Below are positions 43,850 to 52,956 of a stretch of DNA of 64,000 bases, in pieces. Both the position numbers and the translations under genes were made by a program. Every line of letters begins with the position of its first letter. Within the stretch, counting starts at the first letter, position 1. The stretch spans positions 76,232 through 140,231 of the forward strand of contig CAKVOU010000003.1 in the NCBI GenBank assembly GCA_934796165.1, written 5' to 3'. The stretch comes from an uncultured Eubacteriales bacterium (GTDB taxonomy: Bacteria > Bacillota > Clostridia > Oscillospirales > CAG-272). The notes under the pieces are model-generated. The model had not been told where the DNA came from. It saw only the letters and a list, made by a program, of their open reading frames with translations, and searched no databases.

Positions 43850-45988
43850 TTATTTCCCGGGGGTAAACGGAAGCGTAAACTCCGTATACGGAACGGCTGC
43901 TTCCGGAGGAATCGGCTCCATGCGGTCGGTGTCGGCGTTGTATCCCGTGGTGGCATAGAGAATCCACTTGACCGAATACGACGCGAACGCATGATTGAGG
44001 CTTGCGTGAGTGGAGGTATGCTCCCAAAGGGTACCGGTGGTCTTCGCCATGGGCAAAAAGTAATACCGGATCTCATCGAGCAGTTCCTCGCGCTTGCCCT
44101 CCCGCATGAGCAGGTCGAGGCGCATATAGATGCCGTACATCATGTTCGGCTTTTCGACGTTTTCCATAAACCCGGGCTGCTTGTTGCGTCCCAGACGGTG
44201 CATCAGCAGGTCATACAGCGCGGGATGGCTCTCCTTTGTGACCGCGCCGAACCAGAACGCGTAATACTGGCAGACCTCGGTGAGGTGATTTGTCCTGACC
44301 AGTCCGCCGTCCGCGTTACGGACGAGGTTATCGACGAACATGGTGCCGTCGAAACCGAGCCGGATCAGATTCTCCCGCACGCGGCTTCCCTTCTCCACCC
44401 AGTCGGGGCGGTGGTACAGATTGCCCGCGTCCGTCAGGATCCGCTGGTAACAGATGTTGGAGGGGATATTGACCCCGCAGATGTGGTCCGCGTCATTGGC
44501 GGCGCTCCATTCGACGAACACCCACGATTCGAGGTTTTCGAGAAGCGAATATTCGTTTTCATAGCGGGCAAAGAAGTCAAACAGCCCTTCCACGGTGCCT
44601 CGTGCCTGTTTTACAGTCTCAGAGTCAGGGGTGCGGCGGGCAACTCGCAGGATCTCCATGATATACCACATTGCCCAGTTGGGAATGTAGGTGCCGTCAT
44701 AGGGGTCGGAGGGATAGTTCATGGGAATCATACCCTCGGGGAACGCGTCGCGCCGTGAGAGCGCGTAATTTTCGAGGAACGCATTCTCCACAAGATTCTC
44801 TCCCGTAAAGAGCCGCTCGGCAGTACCGGAAAAATAGCTGTCGGACAGCCAGCCGCTCCGCTCGCGGGAGGGGCAGTCGGTGAGCAGGTCCACCGCGTTG
44901 GAGCGGAAGCTCTCCCGCGCGGCTTCCACGATCCGGTTGATGTCCTCGTCCGCGCAACGGAACCGCAGGTTCCCCGCGTCGGGATTGACATATTCGGTAA
45001 CGGAGAAGGAGACCTCCGCGCCGACCGGAAAAATCACCTCGGCATATTGCGCGGTGTAGGGTTCAAAGGTGGAAAGCTCGTAGTCTCCGCCCCCTACAAG
45101 CGTCCATTTGACGACATTGAGGGTCTCGTTGCGCAAGGGATGAAGTATCGCGTCCCCGTCCTTTTCGTCGAGCAGCTCCTCGTAGGCAAGATAGACGGTA
45201 CCGCCCGCAGGGGCATGGATTTTCACATTCAGGAAGCCGGTTTTTGAGCCGTCCATGGCAAACATCCGGTAGGCAAGCCCCGTGGCGGTCGGCTGTTTTG
45301 TATGCAGGAAGGCAACGTAATCGGCAATCTGGTTGTCCCGGACCTCATCCGCCCCGAACCCGTCAAGGGTTTTGCCGACCAGGTCGAAATAGCGTTGATA
45401 CGGAACCTCATGGGAGCCGGTGTCCGCAATATACCCGGACGCGATCTCCGCGCGCGGAAAAAGTTCCTTTAACACCGGGGCGTGCGTGCGGCACTCCAGA
45501 AGCTCCGCCACAGGAACCTGCTTCTTTTCCAGCGGCGCGGTAAGCGGCTTTCCGGAAAGGAACGCGGCGGTACTTCCGTCCACACGGTAAACCTCGGAAA
45601 AAGCGCGCTGATACGCGTACCGGAGGACTTCCCTTGTGCGCTCGGGAAGCGCATATGCGGAAAAGTCGTCGGTCGTCCAGGTATTCTCCCCCGACGTGAC
45701 CGTGCAGGCAAAGTACGGGTCCTCGCACAGCCAGCAGAAGGTGCGGATCCCCGGATGGTTGACGATGACGGCAAGATACCGCCCCTCCCCGGAGATGCGG
45801 TGGACACGCGCATACCCATGGGCGGCGCGCATGGGACCGAAAAATCCGGCTTTGCCGTCTACATAAAGTTTGAAAACGCTTCCGGCGACAAGAGAAAGCG
45901 AAAAGGAACGGGTTTCTCCGAGATCCAGAAGAAACCCGACCGTTTCGTTCATTCCGCCGGGCGTATGTACCCATACACCCTTCATCAT
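43850..45988 (-). CDS. Alpha-L-rhamnosidase-like (GH78-type) glycosidase
   Basis: This protein of about 712 residues has beta-rich N-terminal regions and a C-terminal (alpha/alpha)6 barrel. LLTDCPSRERSGWLSDSYFSG closely matches the GH78 motif DCPQREKLGWTGD, which carries an acidic catalytic region; PNWAMWYIMEI and LWEHTSTHASLNHAFAS near the end are also barrel-typical. It would remove terminal rhamnose or a related sugar from imported oligosaccharides. There is no signal peptide, so it acts inside the cell. The start is uncertain: ATG at 45988 has AGGTGA upstream, while GTG at 46027 lies 2 nt after the previous stop. It is last in the operon. Confidence 0.75.
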   Translation of the reverse strand: MMKGVWVHTPGGMNETVGFLLDLGETRSFSLSLVAGSVFKLYVDGKAGFFGPMRAAHGYARVHRISGEGRYLAVIVNHPGIRTFCWLCEDPYFACTVTSGENTWTTDDFSAYALPERTREVLRYAYQRAFSEVYRVDGSTAAFLSGKPLTAPLEKKQVPVAELLECRTHAPVLKELFPRAEIASGYIADTGSHEVPYQRYFDLVGKTLDGFGADEVRDNQIADYVAFLHTKQPTATGLAYRMFAMDGSKTGFLNVKIHAPAGGTVYLAYEELLDEKDGDAILHPLRNETLNVVKWTLVGGGDYELSTFEPYTAQYAEVIFPVGAEVSFSVTEYVNPDAGNLRFRCADEDINRIVEAARESFRSNAVDLLTDCPSRERSGWLSDSYFSGTAERLFTGENLVENAFLENYALSRRDAFPEGMIPMNYPSDPYDGTYIPNWAMWYIMEILRVARRTPDSETVKQARGTVEGLFDFFARYENEYSLLENLESWVFVEWSAANDADHICGVNIPSNICYQRILTDAGNLYHRPDWVEKGSRVRENLIRLGFDGTMFVDNLVRNADGGLVRTNHLTEVCQYYAFWFGAVTKESHPALYDLLMHRLGRNKQPGFMENVEKPNMMYGIYMRLDLLMREGKREELLDEIRYYFLPMAKTTGTLWEHTSTHASLNHAFASYSVKWILYATTGYNADTDRMEPIPPEAAVPYTEFTLPFTPGK

Positions 45989-46029
45989 TTCACCTGTTTT
46001 CATTTTTTCTTTGCAAAGTTCATGCACGC

Positions 46030-47529
46030 TTACCGGAGGTATTCCGGATGGCTGTTCAGCTCGGATTCCGTAAAGCGGGAGTTATCGTAAATGAGGGAGA
46101 ACGCCTCCCCGTCGAGAGTCAGCAACGGTGCTTCGGGGACCTGCTTACGGGTTAAGAAGGTATCGCCGACAAAGCAGAAGGCACCTTCCCGTCTCGGCTT
46201 CGCCGTGACCGGGAACGAGCAGGTCGTGCCCGCCTGCGGGGTGATGCGGAGCAGATTGCCGGAAACCTCCCCGCCCTCAACCATGACGCCGTCCGGGACG
46301 TACACATAGAGCGGCGCGGTTTCCTTAAAAGCGCCGGTTTCAATGGTAACGGGCGCCGACGCGGGGTAATCCGACGTGACACGGACCCGGATGCCGTCCT
46401 CCTCCAGGGTACAGTCGCCCATAAAGGGAACGAGGATCCCGTCCTTCGCAGGGGTGAACAGGAAGGAATGCATCTCGGAGAACAGCTCGCCAAGACGGAG
46501 GGAACAACAGAAGAAGGCTTCAAAGAGACTGTTTTTCAGCATATAATGATTGCCGGTCGCGCAGGTGGAGCATCCCGCGCCGCCGTTGTTGCGCTGCATG
46601 GTTCGGAGCGCGTTGGAAGCACAGCGGTTGAAGAACCGGAGGTACTCCCCTTTTCCGGTAATCTGATACAGCCACTTGGCAACGATGAGACTGTCCGCGA
46701 CACCGCACGGCTCCGTCCAGGAATCAGGACATCCGAACCAGTTCAGGTTCGCGTAGTCGTAGGTCATGCCAAGCTGCCGGTAATTTTCGAAAATGGATTC
46801 TGCAAGGCGCAGGTATGCTTCCTCACCCGTATGCCGATAAAAGCGGAGTATGCCGCGGGCACAGGAGAGCGTTGCGTGGGTCTGGAATCTGAGACCGACA
46901 TAGTCGGCTGACGCAAACCGTCCGATCACCGAACGGATGATGTCGGCGAGTTTTTCGTCGCCGGTCAGGTCATAGACATCCGTCATGCCGTCCAGCATGA
47001 TGAATGCACAGCCGACATCGGTGGAGGTCTTCCATCCGTTGATGACATTGCCGTCAAGGGACCCCCCCACTCCTCCGGCACGGCGGCAGTTCAGGGGGTA
47101 AGCGGCATAGGCGGGACCAATGGCGGAAAGGTAGGTATCGGTGATGCGTTCGATTCTTTCAAGAACTTCGGTATCGCGGAACAGGCGGTATGCCTTGCAG
47201 AGTCCCCGGAGAAACCAGGAGTTCCCGGAAACCTGCTGTTCATCGACGACATCCGTGACGATTTCCCCGAAATACCCGTCCGGATTGGTGTGGTCATCAA
47301 GCGTCGCCATATTGACGGCGATCTGCTCCGTAATGTCCGCTCTCTCTTCATCGTGCCCTTCCGAGGCCTCATAAAGGGAGCAAAGCGAAAGCAACACGCG
47401 TCCGGGAAAATCTCCGGGCCAGTCGGAGGACACTGTATAGATCCCCGTGGGACCGTAGAGACTGTCGCGGAGGCGGTCTCTGTTCATCCGGATTCTTTGA
47501 TAAAGTTTTCCGTCTATTCTTTTCATCAT
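46030..47529 (-). CDS. GH127-like glycosidase (beta-L-arabinofuranosidase-type fold)
   Basis: This 499-residue (alpha/alpha)6-barrel protein has no signal peptide. WTEPCGVADSLIVAKWLYQITG resembles the ETC segment of GH127/DUF1680 enzymes, and FFCCSLRLGELF resembles their CCPPN segment. In the GH127 enzyme HypBA1 these regions supply a Glu, a Cys and a Cys pair that bind zinc and include the nucleophile cysteine; all four residues appear conserved here. A hairpin at 47540-47567 lies just before the ATG and no strong SD is visible. It sits between the modular lipoprotein and the GH78-like gene. A related (alpha/alpha)6 family is possible. Confidence 0.6.
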   Translation of the reverse strand: MMKRIDGKLYQRIRMNRDRLRDSLYGPTGIYTVSSDWPGDFPGRVLLSLCSLYEASEGHDEERADITEQIAVNMATLDDHTNPDGYFGEIVTDVVDEQQVSGNSWFLRGLCKAYRLFRDTEVLERIERITDTYLSAIGPAYAAYPLNCRRAGGVGGSLDGNVINGWKTSTDVGCAFIMLDGMTDVYDLTGDEKLADIIRSVIGRFASADYVGLRFQTHATLSCARGILRFYRHTGEEAYLRLAESIFENYRQLGMTYDYANLNWFGCPDSWTEPCGVADSLIVAKWLYQITGKGEYLRFFNRCASNALRTMQRNNGGAGCSTCATGNHYMLKNSLFEAFFCCSLRLGELFSEMHSFLFTPAKDGILVPFMGDCTLEEDGIRVRVTSDYPASAPVTIETGAFKETAPLYVYVPDGVMVEGGEVSGNLLRITPQAGTTCSFPVTAKPRREGAFCFVGDTFLTRKQVPEAPLLTLDGEAFSLIYDNSRFTESELNSHPEYLR

Positions 47530-47539
47530 ATCACCGAGG

Positions 47540-47567
47540 GCACTGTGAGGGTTGCCCCTCACAGTGC
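47540..47567 (-). promoter_or_regulatory. Intercistronic hairpin before the GH127-like gene
   Basis: A perfect 12-bp stem (47540-47551 with 47556-47567, loop of 4) lies between the modular lipoprotein stop and the glycosidase start, ending 10 nt before the ATG. There is no T run, so it more likely stabilises the upstream message or limits downstream translation. Confidence 0.6.
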
Positions 47568-47591
47568 GAATGTTGAATTGTTTTATCGGGA

Positions 47592-50111
47592 TCAGCCGAT
47601 CAGGGAAATGGTCACATCTGCAAGGTAAATGACACCGTTGATGGTGGTGTCGCCGGGAATATAGAAGCTGAAGAAGTCAACGTTTCTGTTGGCAGTCCAC
47701 TCGATGGTTGCTTCATGATATCCGGCTGCGGGGCTTGTGTCGATCAGAAGGAATTCGTTGTTGTCGAAGTTGAGCATGAAGCGGTCGCCTTCCCAGGATT
47801 CGACATAGAATCTCACGGTAATGCGGTACTTGTAGCCGTTTTCCAGCACCTTGCCCGCCGGCTGGAACCATTCCATGGTAACATTGTTTGCGTCTTTGAA
47901 GACAAACTTGGTCGGAGCCGCACTCATTTTGGACGCATCGGCACCGAAGTCGAAGCTGTCGTAATCAGTGCAATTCCAGGAACCCTTGTCGGTGGTGCCC
48001 CACTGACGCTTATCCTGGGTGACGGTATACTCGCCGACAACGTGTCCGTTGGGGGTCTTCACCACTTCTTCTGCCGGATCGTCCTCATGGATGAGCGCGA
48101 TCTTGATGTCCTTGACATAGTAATGTGCATTCAGCGTCTCGCCGTCAGCCGCCTTGTCATAGATGGACATGAAGTTGACATTGGAGTTTGCCTGCCACTT
48201 GATGGAGGAAACATGGTAGCCCTCGCTCATGTAGTCGCCCGTGCCGGCAGCGATGAACGCGCCGTTGTCGAAGTTGTACATAAGCCCGTTGCCGCCCTCA
48301 TACTTCACCACGTAGTAGGTCATGGTGATGCGGTACCAGTAGCCGGTCTCGAAGACCTTGCCGCCGGCGTTGAACCATTCGATGTTGCGGTCGGCGGTGA
48401 TGCCCTCATAGAAGAACTTGGAGGGAGCGGCGCCCATGAGGTTTGCGACAGAGCCGAAATCGAAGCCGTCGAATTCGGTAATGCCCTTACCTGTATCGAA
48501 GCCGAACGCACGCTTGTCCTGCGTATAGGTATATTCGCCGATCACGTGGTCAAGGGGCGTCTTGTTTTCCTCAACGACGTTGTCCACCAGCTTCACGGTG
48601 ATCTCGCCGATGTAGATTTCGAAATCGCCGTTGTTCTGTCCGTAGATATTCAGCTGGTACCAGCCTGCGGGGACAACGACCTCTGCGTGTACGTGCTTGA
48701 TCTGATCCGTGACATTTTCCACCGTCTTGTCGAGGGTGGGGTTGCCGCTGCTGCCCATCATGATGAGGTGGAAGCCCTTATCATTGACGGCATAGTAATA
48801 CATATCAATGATCAGCTTCTTGCCTGCGACAAGCGCGTCGGCAGTCAGTCCGGAGAAGAGGTGTCCGTCTGCGTTGGTGAGCTTCATGACGTTGTCATGG
48901 AAGTGCTCGTTTCCTGCCATTGCTTCCTTCATTGCGTCTGCAAGGGATCCGACGGGAAGCGTCTCGCCGTTGGTGCTGAACGCGCCGTTTTCACCGAAGT
49001 CCCAGGTAAAGCCGTTCTCGCTCTCGAGCTGCTCTGCGCCGGGCTTGACTTCGTTGACGGGTGTCAGCTTGACGGTTTCAATCTCAAAGTTGTCGACCGC
49101 AATGCGGATGTCGCTGTTGGAGCCGCTGAGCTTGAAGAAGATGAAGTATGCGTTGCCGCTTTCGGGAACCTTCGCGGAGGAGAACTGGGTCTCATAGGTG
49201 TAGACCTTTCCGACCTCAGCCCCGGACTGGACGAACTTATTGTTGAGACCGTCAAAGCCATCCCAGGAAAGTCCGAAGTACACATCGTTATAGTTATTGT
49301 CCGCAGCGAGAATCTTATAGGAGAACTTCACCTTGTAGGTGGTTGCCTCTCCGCGGTGGTAGACATCGCGGAACGCCTGAAGGAACACGGCGTTGAGTGC
49401 GGAGCCGGCGGTCTTGTTGAAGTCGATGACAAGCGAGTTGCCTTCAATCGCCTCGGAGGTACCGCAGATGTGGGTCGCGCCGTTCGCGTCGCCGATTGCG
49501 GCACCGAGAACCGACTTCTTGCCCATTTCAAAGCCATCCTTGAAGATGCCGTAGTTGGTCATCTGGGTAACACTGTTGAAGCCTTCGGTCACGAAGGTGT
49601 TTGCGATAGCGGGGGTAACGACGACCTTGATCGTCTGCTCTGCGGAACGGAAGCCGTCGGGAGCCTCCTTGTCCTCTACCTCTACGTAGTAGAAGAGCTC
49701 GTGCTCGCCGGCGATGATTCCCGTGAACACGCCATCCTTCACGGTACCGCTTTCATAGGGATCCTCAACGGAAACGGAGGCGGTCAGATCCGTACCGTCA
49801 TAATCGGTCGCCTTGACGGTCGGGAGGGTGAGCTTTTCGCCTGCCGCAACCGTGAGGTCATCGGTGGAGGAGAACTCCAGCTTGATATCCTTCACAGCCG
49901 GAGGGGGCGGATTGGTGTCGGATTCCTCGGGTTCGGTCTTGGATTCCGACGGCTTCGTCTCGGATGCGACCGGATCCGTCACGGATTCGGACGGCTTGGA
50001 AGTCGAAGGATCCTTGGTCTCCGTGGAAGACGGTCCCGTCTTGCAGGCAACGGTTGCCAGCATGACGGCGACCAGGAGGATCGCCAGAAGTATGGTTACT
50101 GATTTTTTCAT
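47592..50111 (-). CDS. Modular surface lipoprotein with repeated beta-sandwich modules
   Basis: This 839-residue protein has a signal peptide ending in VACKTG (lipid-attachment Cys at about 23). A Thr/Ser/Pro/Glu linker follows (to about 70), then an Ig-like domain (about 74-165). Several beta-sandwich modules resembling carbohydrate-binding modules come next. The last two, of about 150 residues each, are clear tandem copies: both begin with a GEYT-TQDKR segment and contain -F-FG and NFDN motifs. No catalytic motif is visible. It probably captures polysaccharide at the cell surface for the adjacent transporter. An AAAGGAG site precedes the ATG. Confidence 0.72.
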   Translation of the reverse strand: MKKSVTILLAILLVAVMLATVACKTGPSSTETKDPSTSKPSESVTDPVASETKPSESKTEPEESDTNPPPPAVKDIKLEFSSTDDLTVAAGEKLTLPTVKATDYDGTDLTASVSVEDPYESGTVKDGVFTGIIAGEHELFYYVEVEDKEAPDGFRSAEQTIKVVVTPAIANTFVTEGFNSVTQMTNYGIFKDGFEMGKKSVLGAAIGDANGATHICGTSEAIEGNSLVIDFNKTAGSALNAVFLQAFRDVYHRGEATTYKVKFSYKILAADNNYNDVYFGLSWDGFDGLNNKFVQSGAEVGKVYTYETQFSSAKVPESGNAYFIFFKLSGSNSDIRIAVDNFEIETVKLTPVNEVKPGAEQLESENGFTWDFGENGAFSTNGETLPVGSLADAMKEAMAGNEHFHDNVMKLTNADGHLFSGLTADALVAGKKLIIDMYYYAVNDKGFHLIMMGSSGNPTLDKTVENVTDQIKHVHAEVVVPAGWYQLNIYGQNNGDFEIYIGEITVKLVDNVVEENKTPLDHVIGEYTYTQDKRAFGFDTGKGITEFDGFDFGSVANLMGAAPSKFFYEGITADRNIEWFNAGGKVFETGYWYRITMTYYVVKYEGGNGLMYNFDNGAFIAAGTGDYMSEGYHVSSIKWQANSNVNFMSIYDKAADGETLNAHYYVKDIKIALIHEDDPAEEVVKTPNGHVVGEYTVTQDKRQWGTTDKGSWNCTDYDSFDFGADASKMSAAPTKFVFKDANNVTMEWFQPAGKVLENGYKYRITVRFYVESWEGDRFMLNFDNNEFLLIDTSPAAGYHEATIEWTANRNVDFFSFYIPGDTTINGVIYLADVTISLIG

Positions 50112-50131
50112 GATACTTCTCCTTTTTTTAT

Positions 50132-52942
50132 TTACTCAAAGATGTACTGCGGCATGAGCACCGTCTTCGTCTTGTACGCCTCAACGAAGTGCGGCACATT
50201 GCCCGCCTGTACTCTTTTAAGTCCGTTTTTGCGCTCGCAATCGGCGCCTACGATCGCCATATCGACCGGCTTCCCTTCCGCAACAGCGGTGCGAAGGTCC
50301 TCGGACATGGCATAGGGAATGAAGATCTCTCCGGTGTAACCGTCATCGGTCAGAACCAGCTGCGCTTCCAGCAGATTTGCTTTTTCAACCATGCCGCTGT
50401 TGGTACGCACGGAAGCGACGGTCCGGAAGCCCGTGGAGGACCAGGTCGGCGCAAAGGCTGCCTGCATGACAGCGCCCTGCTCCTTGTACACCTGCATATC
50501 CGCATTGGGGAAGGAGGTGACAGTGGAGAGGAACAGCTCGATGCAGTCGCCGAGCCAGAAGTCGTTGGTGGTCTTGCATTCAATGAGGTTATCCTTGATA
50601 TCAAAGGCGATGTAGATGCCGTCGTCGGTGTGGGTGAGCATCATTTTCCTGATGGCGAAGTTTTCGGCAAGCTCTGCCGCCGTGCGTTCGGAGCCCTCCG
50701 CGTCGGAATACCCGAGGATGTCGATGTTCGTCGCGCCGATGGAATCCCATTCGTCGAGTTTTCCGTCCAGCGTGATGCTGCCGGTCGCCTTGGAAACCTT
50801 GACCACAGGTCCGGACTCATCGGTCTTCTGGAAGGAGATGCCGACGTTGTTATCCATCAGATTGATCATTTCGTTGGAGGTCAGCCCCTGGCAGAGGATG
50901 CCCTCCTGACCGAGGTTCAGGTCGTAGTAATTGTAGTTGCCGTCCAGCGTGATCTCGTTGCAGTTGTTGAACTGGAAGACTGCGTTGCAGGTCTCACCGG
51001 AGGGCTGACTGGAGGAGCAGTTATAGAAGAGGTTATTCTTGACCGTGGAGGCACCCACGCCGCGCATGGAGACGGATGCATTGCCGTTATCGGTCATGAA
51101 GTTGTTCTCGATCAACACATTATGAAGCGTCCCTGCGGGTCCGACCGTACCGTTCTTTGCAATGGCAAACACGGAGATGTCGCCGTAGAGCGGGCCGGGC
51201 TTGATGGTGCAGTTGCTGATGAACTTGTTGTTGCGGATGACGATCGCCTGCGGAACGGTGGCTTCGTTGAACCGATCCATTGCGGACGCCGCCTGAATGG
51301 AACCGTGTCCGACGTTGATGAAGGTGTTGTTTTCCACCAGCGCATCGGGGATCTGAATCAGGATACCGCGATTCCGCTTGTTCATGACGATGTTGTTCCG
51401 GAAGGTGAAGTTCGGCGTGTCGGAGACAAAGGTCACACGGCAGTTGCCCCATTCCCCGACATTCGACATTCTTTCCTTGACGGTCAGCTCCCAGCCGTTC
51501 GTGGTCTTTGTGACGGAGGCGATGGTGTAATACCCGGAGGACGGGTTGTGCCCTTCAAAGGTATCCTCGTTATACACGCAGATCTTATCGCCGACCTTGG
51601 GGGTCTCGACTTCGCTGGTCAGCCGGGAAACGACCATTTTTTTGGTCGAACCGCCCTCGGCGGAGGTGAGCTTGTACCAATAGCCGTATTTGATGTTGAG
51701 TGCGTCGTCATGGCTGCCGTTGATGACAGAGCCGGTGATGGAGACATCTCCGTGCATGAGGACGAAGTGCATCGCGTCGGCGGTGGCAGTCATGAGGGAT
51801 TGGCTTCCCTCCTTGGGAACCAGGTTGAAGCGGTTGACATGGAAGTTGGTCACGCGCTGTGCAACAAATGCCATGCCGGACGCGTCGTTCATGGTGACAT
51901 TCTCAAAGGTGATGTCCGAGGAAGACGTCACATTGAAGCCGGAGACGTCGTACTGCGAATACTGGAGAGACACAAAGCTGCCGTTTCTCGGACGGGTGAT
52001 GTTTCCGTTGAAGCTGACAGTGATGGTGTAGCCGTCCGTTTCATTACCGCCGATGGTGTAGCCGGCAAAATCGTCCACAACGAAGTTTCCGCCGAGCAGC
52101 GGGACTTTTGTCGCGTAGTTGTACTCGGCATAGGAGCGGAGGCGGGTCTTGGGATTTTCCAGAAGCACCTTGATCAGCGAGTGGAACTCCGGTTCTACCC
52201 GGATGGTGACAGTCTTCTCCGACACGCTCGCCTCGGTCACCTCGCCGACGAGGGAGGACGGCGTTGCCTGACGGAAGGTCAGTCCGTTGAAGAGAACGTT
52301 CTTGCTTTCGGTCAGGTCGATGTAACCTCTCCATGCGGTGGCGTCGTTATGTGCGAGGATGACGGCACCGTTGCCTTCAAAGGCAGTTCCGTCAAGTCCG
52401 GACATGACAAGCACCTTGGAATCGGTTCTCTTGCCGTCAATCTCATAGGTCTTGTCGGAGAATTTGATCTTGGCGGTCTTGCCCGCGTCGTTGAGCGCCT
52501 TCGCCATGCTGACGGCGGTGAGGATGCGGTCGTAGTCGTCCGCATTTGTCACGTCGGGGTAATAGGTCTTTACCTCGTCAGCCGTGATCTCATCGACCGA
52601 AATGACACAGCCCTCTCCGTATTCGGAGTCGGCAGGGACGGGATACAGCTCTTTGACTTCGGATTCCACGACACCGACGTTTCCGATGTCGGAAAGTCCG
52701 AACTCGGATTTTCCGGCATAGTCGGGATTTGCGTACATGGAGCCGGAGAGCATCTTTGCGATCTCCGCGAGTCCATCGGACGGATCGTCCGGAGGCTTCG
52801 GCGCATCGGTCGAGGTCTCGGTTTTTGACTCTGTTTCGGTGCCGGTGGTTTCGGCGGGACCCTGTTTACAGGACATCAACGCCGAGACTGCCATGAGGAG
52901 CACCAGAAGCATTGAGAGGAAACGGATACTTTTCTTTGCCAT
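50132..52942 (-). CDS. Beta-helix lipoprotein with C-terminal CBM9/DOMON-like module
   Basis: This 936-residue protein has lipobox LMSC (Cys about 25), a Thr/Glu-rich linker, a long right-handed parallel beta-helix (about 130-700) and a C-terminal module (about 725-930) with ITLDGKLDEWDS, typical of CBM9-like domains. In the helix, TADAMHF and GSHDDALNIK recall the TADG-HF and DDA-N motifs of GH110-type alpha-galactosidases. Many Asn-rich strands (NKRNRGILIQIP, VENNTFINVG) form the coils. It is secreted and lipid-anchored, and probably cleaves or binds the target glycan. It is a paralogue of the next gene. Confidence 0.72.
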   Translation of the reverse strand: MAKKSIRFLSMLLVLLMAVSALMSCKQGPAETTGTETESKTETSTDAPKPPDDPSDGLAEIAKMLSGSMYANPDYAGKSEFGLSDIGNVGVVESEVKELYPVPADSEYGEGCVISVDEITADEVKTYYPDVTNADDYDRILTAVSMAKALNDAGKTAKIKFSDKTYEIDGKRTDSKVLVMSGLDGTAFEGNGAVILAHNDATAWRGYIDLTESKNVLFNGLTFRQATPSSLVGEVTEASVSEKTVTIRVEPEFHSLIKVLLENPKTRLRSYAEYNYATKVPLLGGNFVVDDFAGYTIGGNETDGYTITVSFNGNITRPRNGSFVSLQYSQYDVSGFNVTSSSDITFENVTMNDASGMAFVAQRVTNFHVNRFNLVPKEGSQSLMTATADAMHFVLMHGDVSITGSVINGSHDDALNIKYGYWYKLTSAEGGSTKKMVVSRLTSEVETPKVGDKICVYNEDTFEGHNPSSGYYTIASVTKTTNGWELTVKERMSNVGEWGNCRVTFVSDTPNFTFRNNIVMNKRNRGILIQIPDALVENNTFINVGHGSIQAASAMDRFNEATVPQAIVIRNNKFISNCTIKPGPLYGDISVFAIAKNGTVGPAGTLHNVLIENNFMTDNGNASVSMRGVGASTVKNNLFYNCSSSQPSGETCNAVFQFNNCNEITLDGNYNYYDLNLGQEGILCQGLTSNEMINLMDNNVGISFQKTDESGPVVKVSKATGSITLDGKLDEWDSIGATNIDILGYSDAEGSERTAAELAENFAIRKMMLTHTDDGIYIAFDIKDNLIECKTTNDFWLGDCIELFLSTVTSFPNADMQVYKEQGAVMQAAFAPTWSSTGFRTVASVRTNSGMVEKANLLEAQLVLTDDGYTGEIFIPYAMSEDLRTAVAEGKPVDMAIVGADCERKNGLKRVQAGNVPHFVEAYKTKTVLMPQYIFE

Positions 52943-52956
52943 ACTTTTTTACCTCA

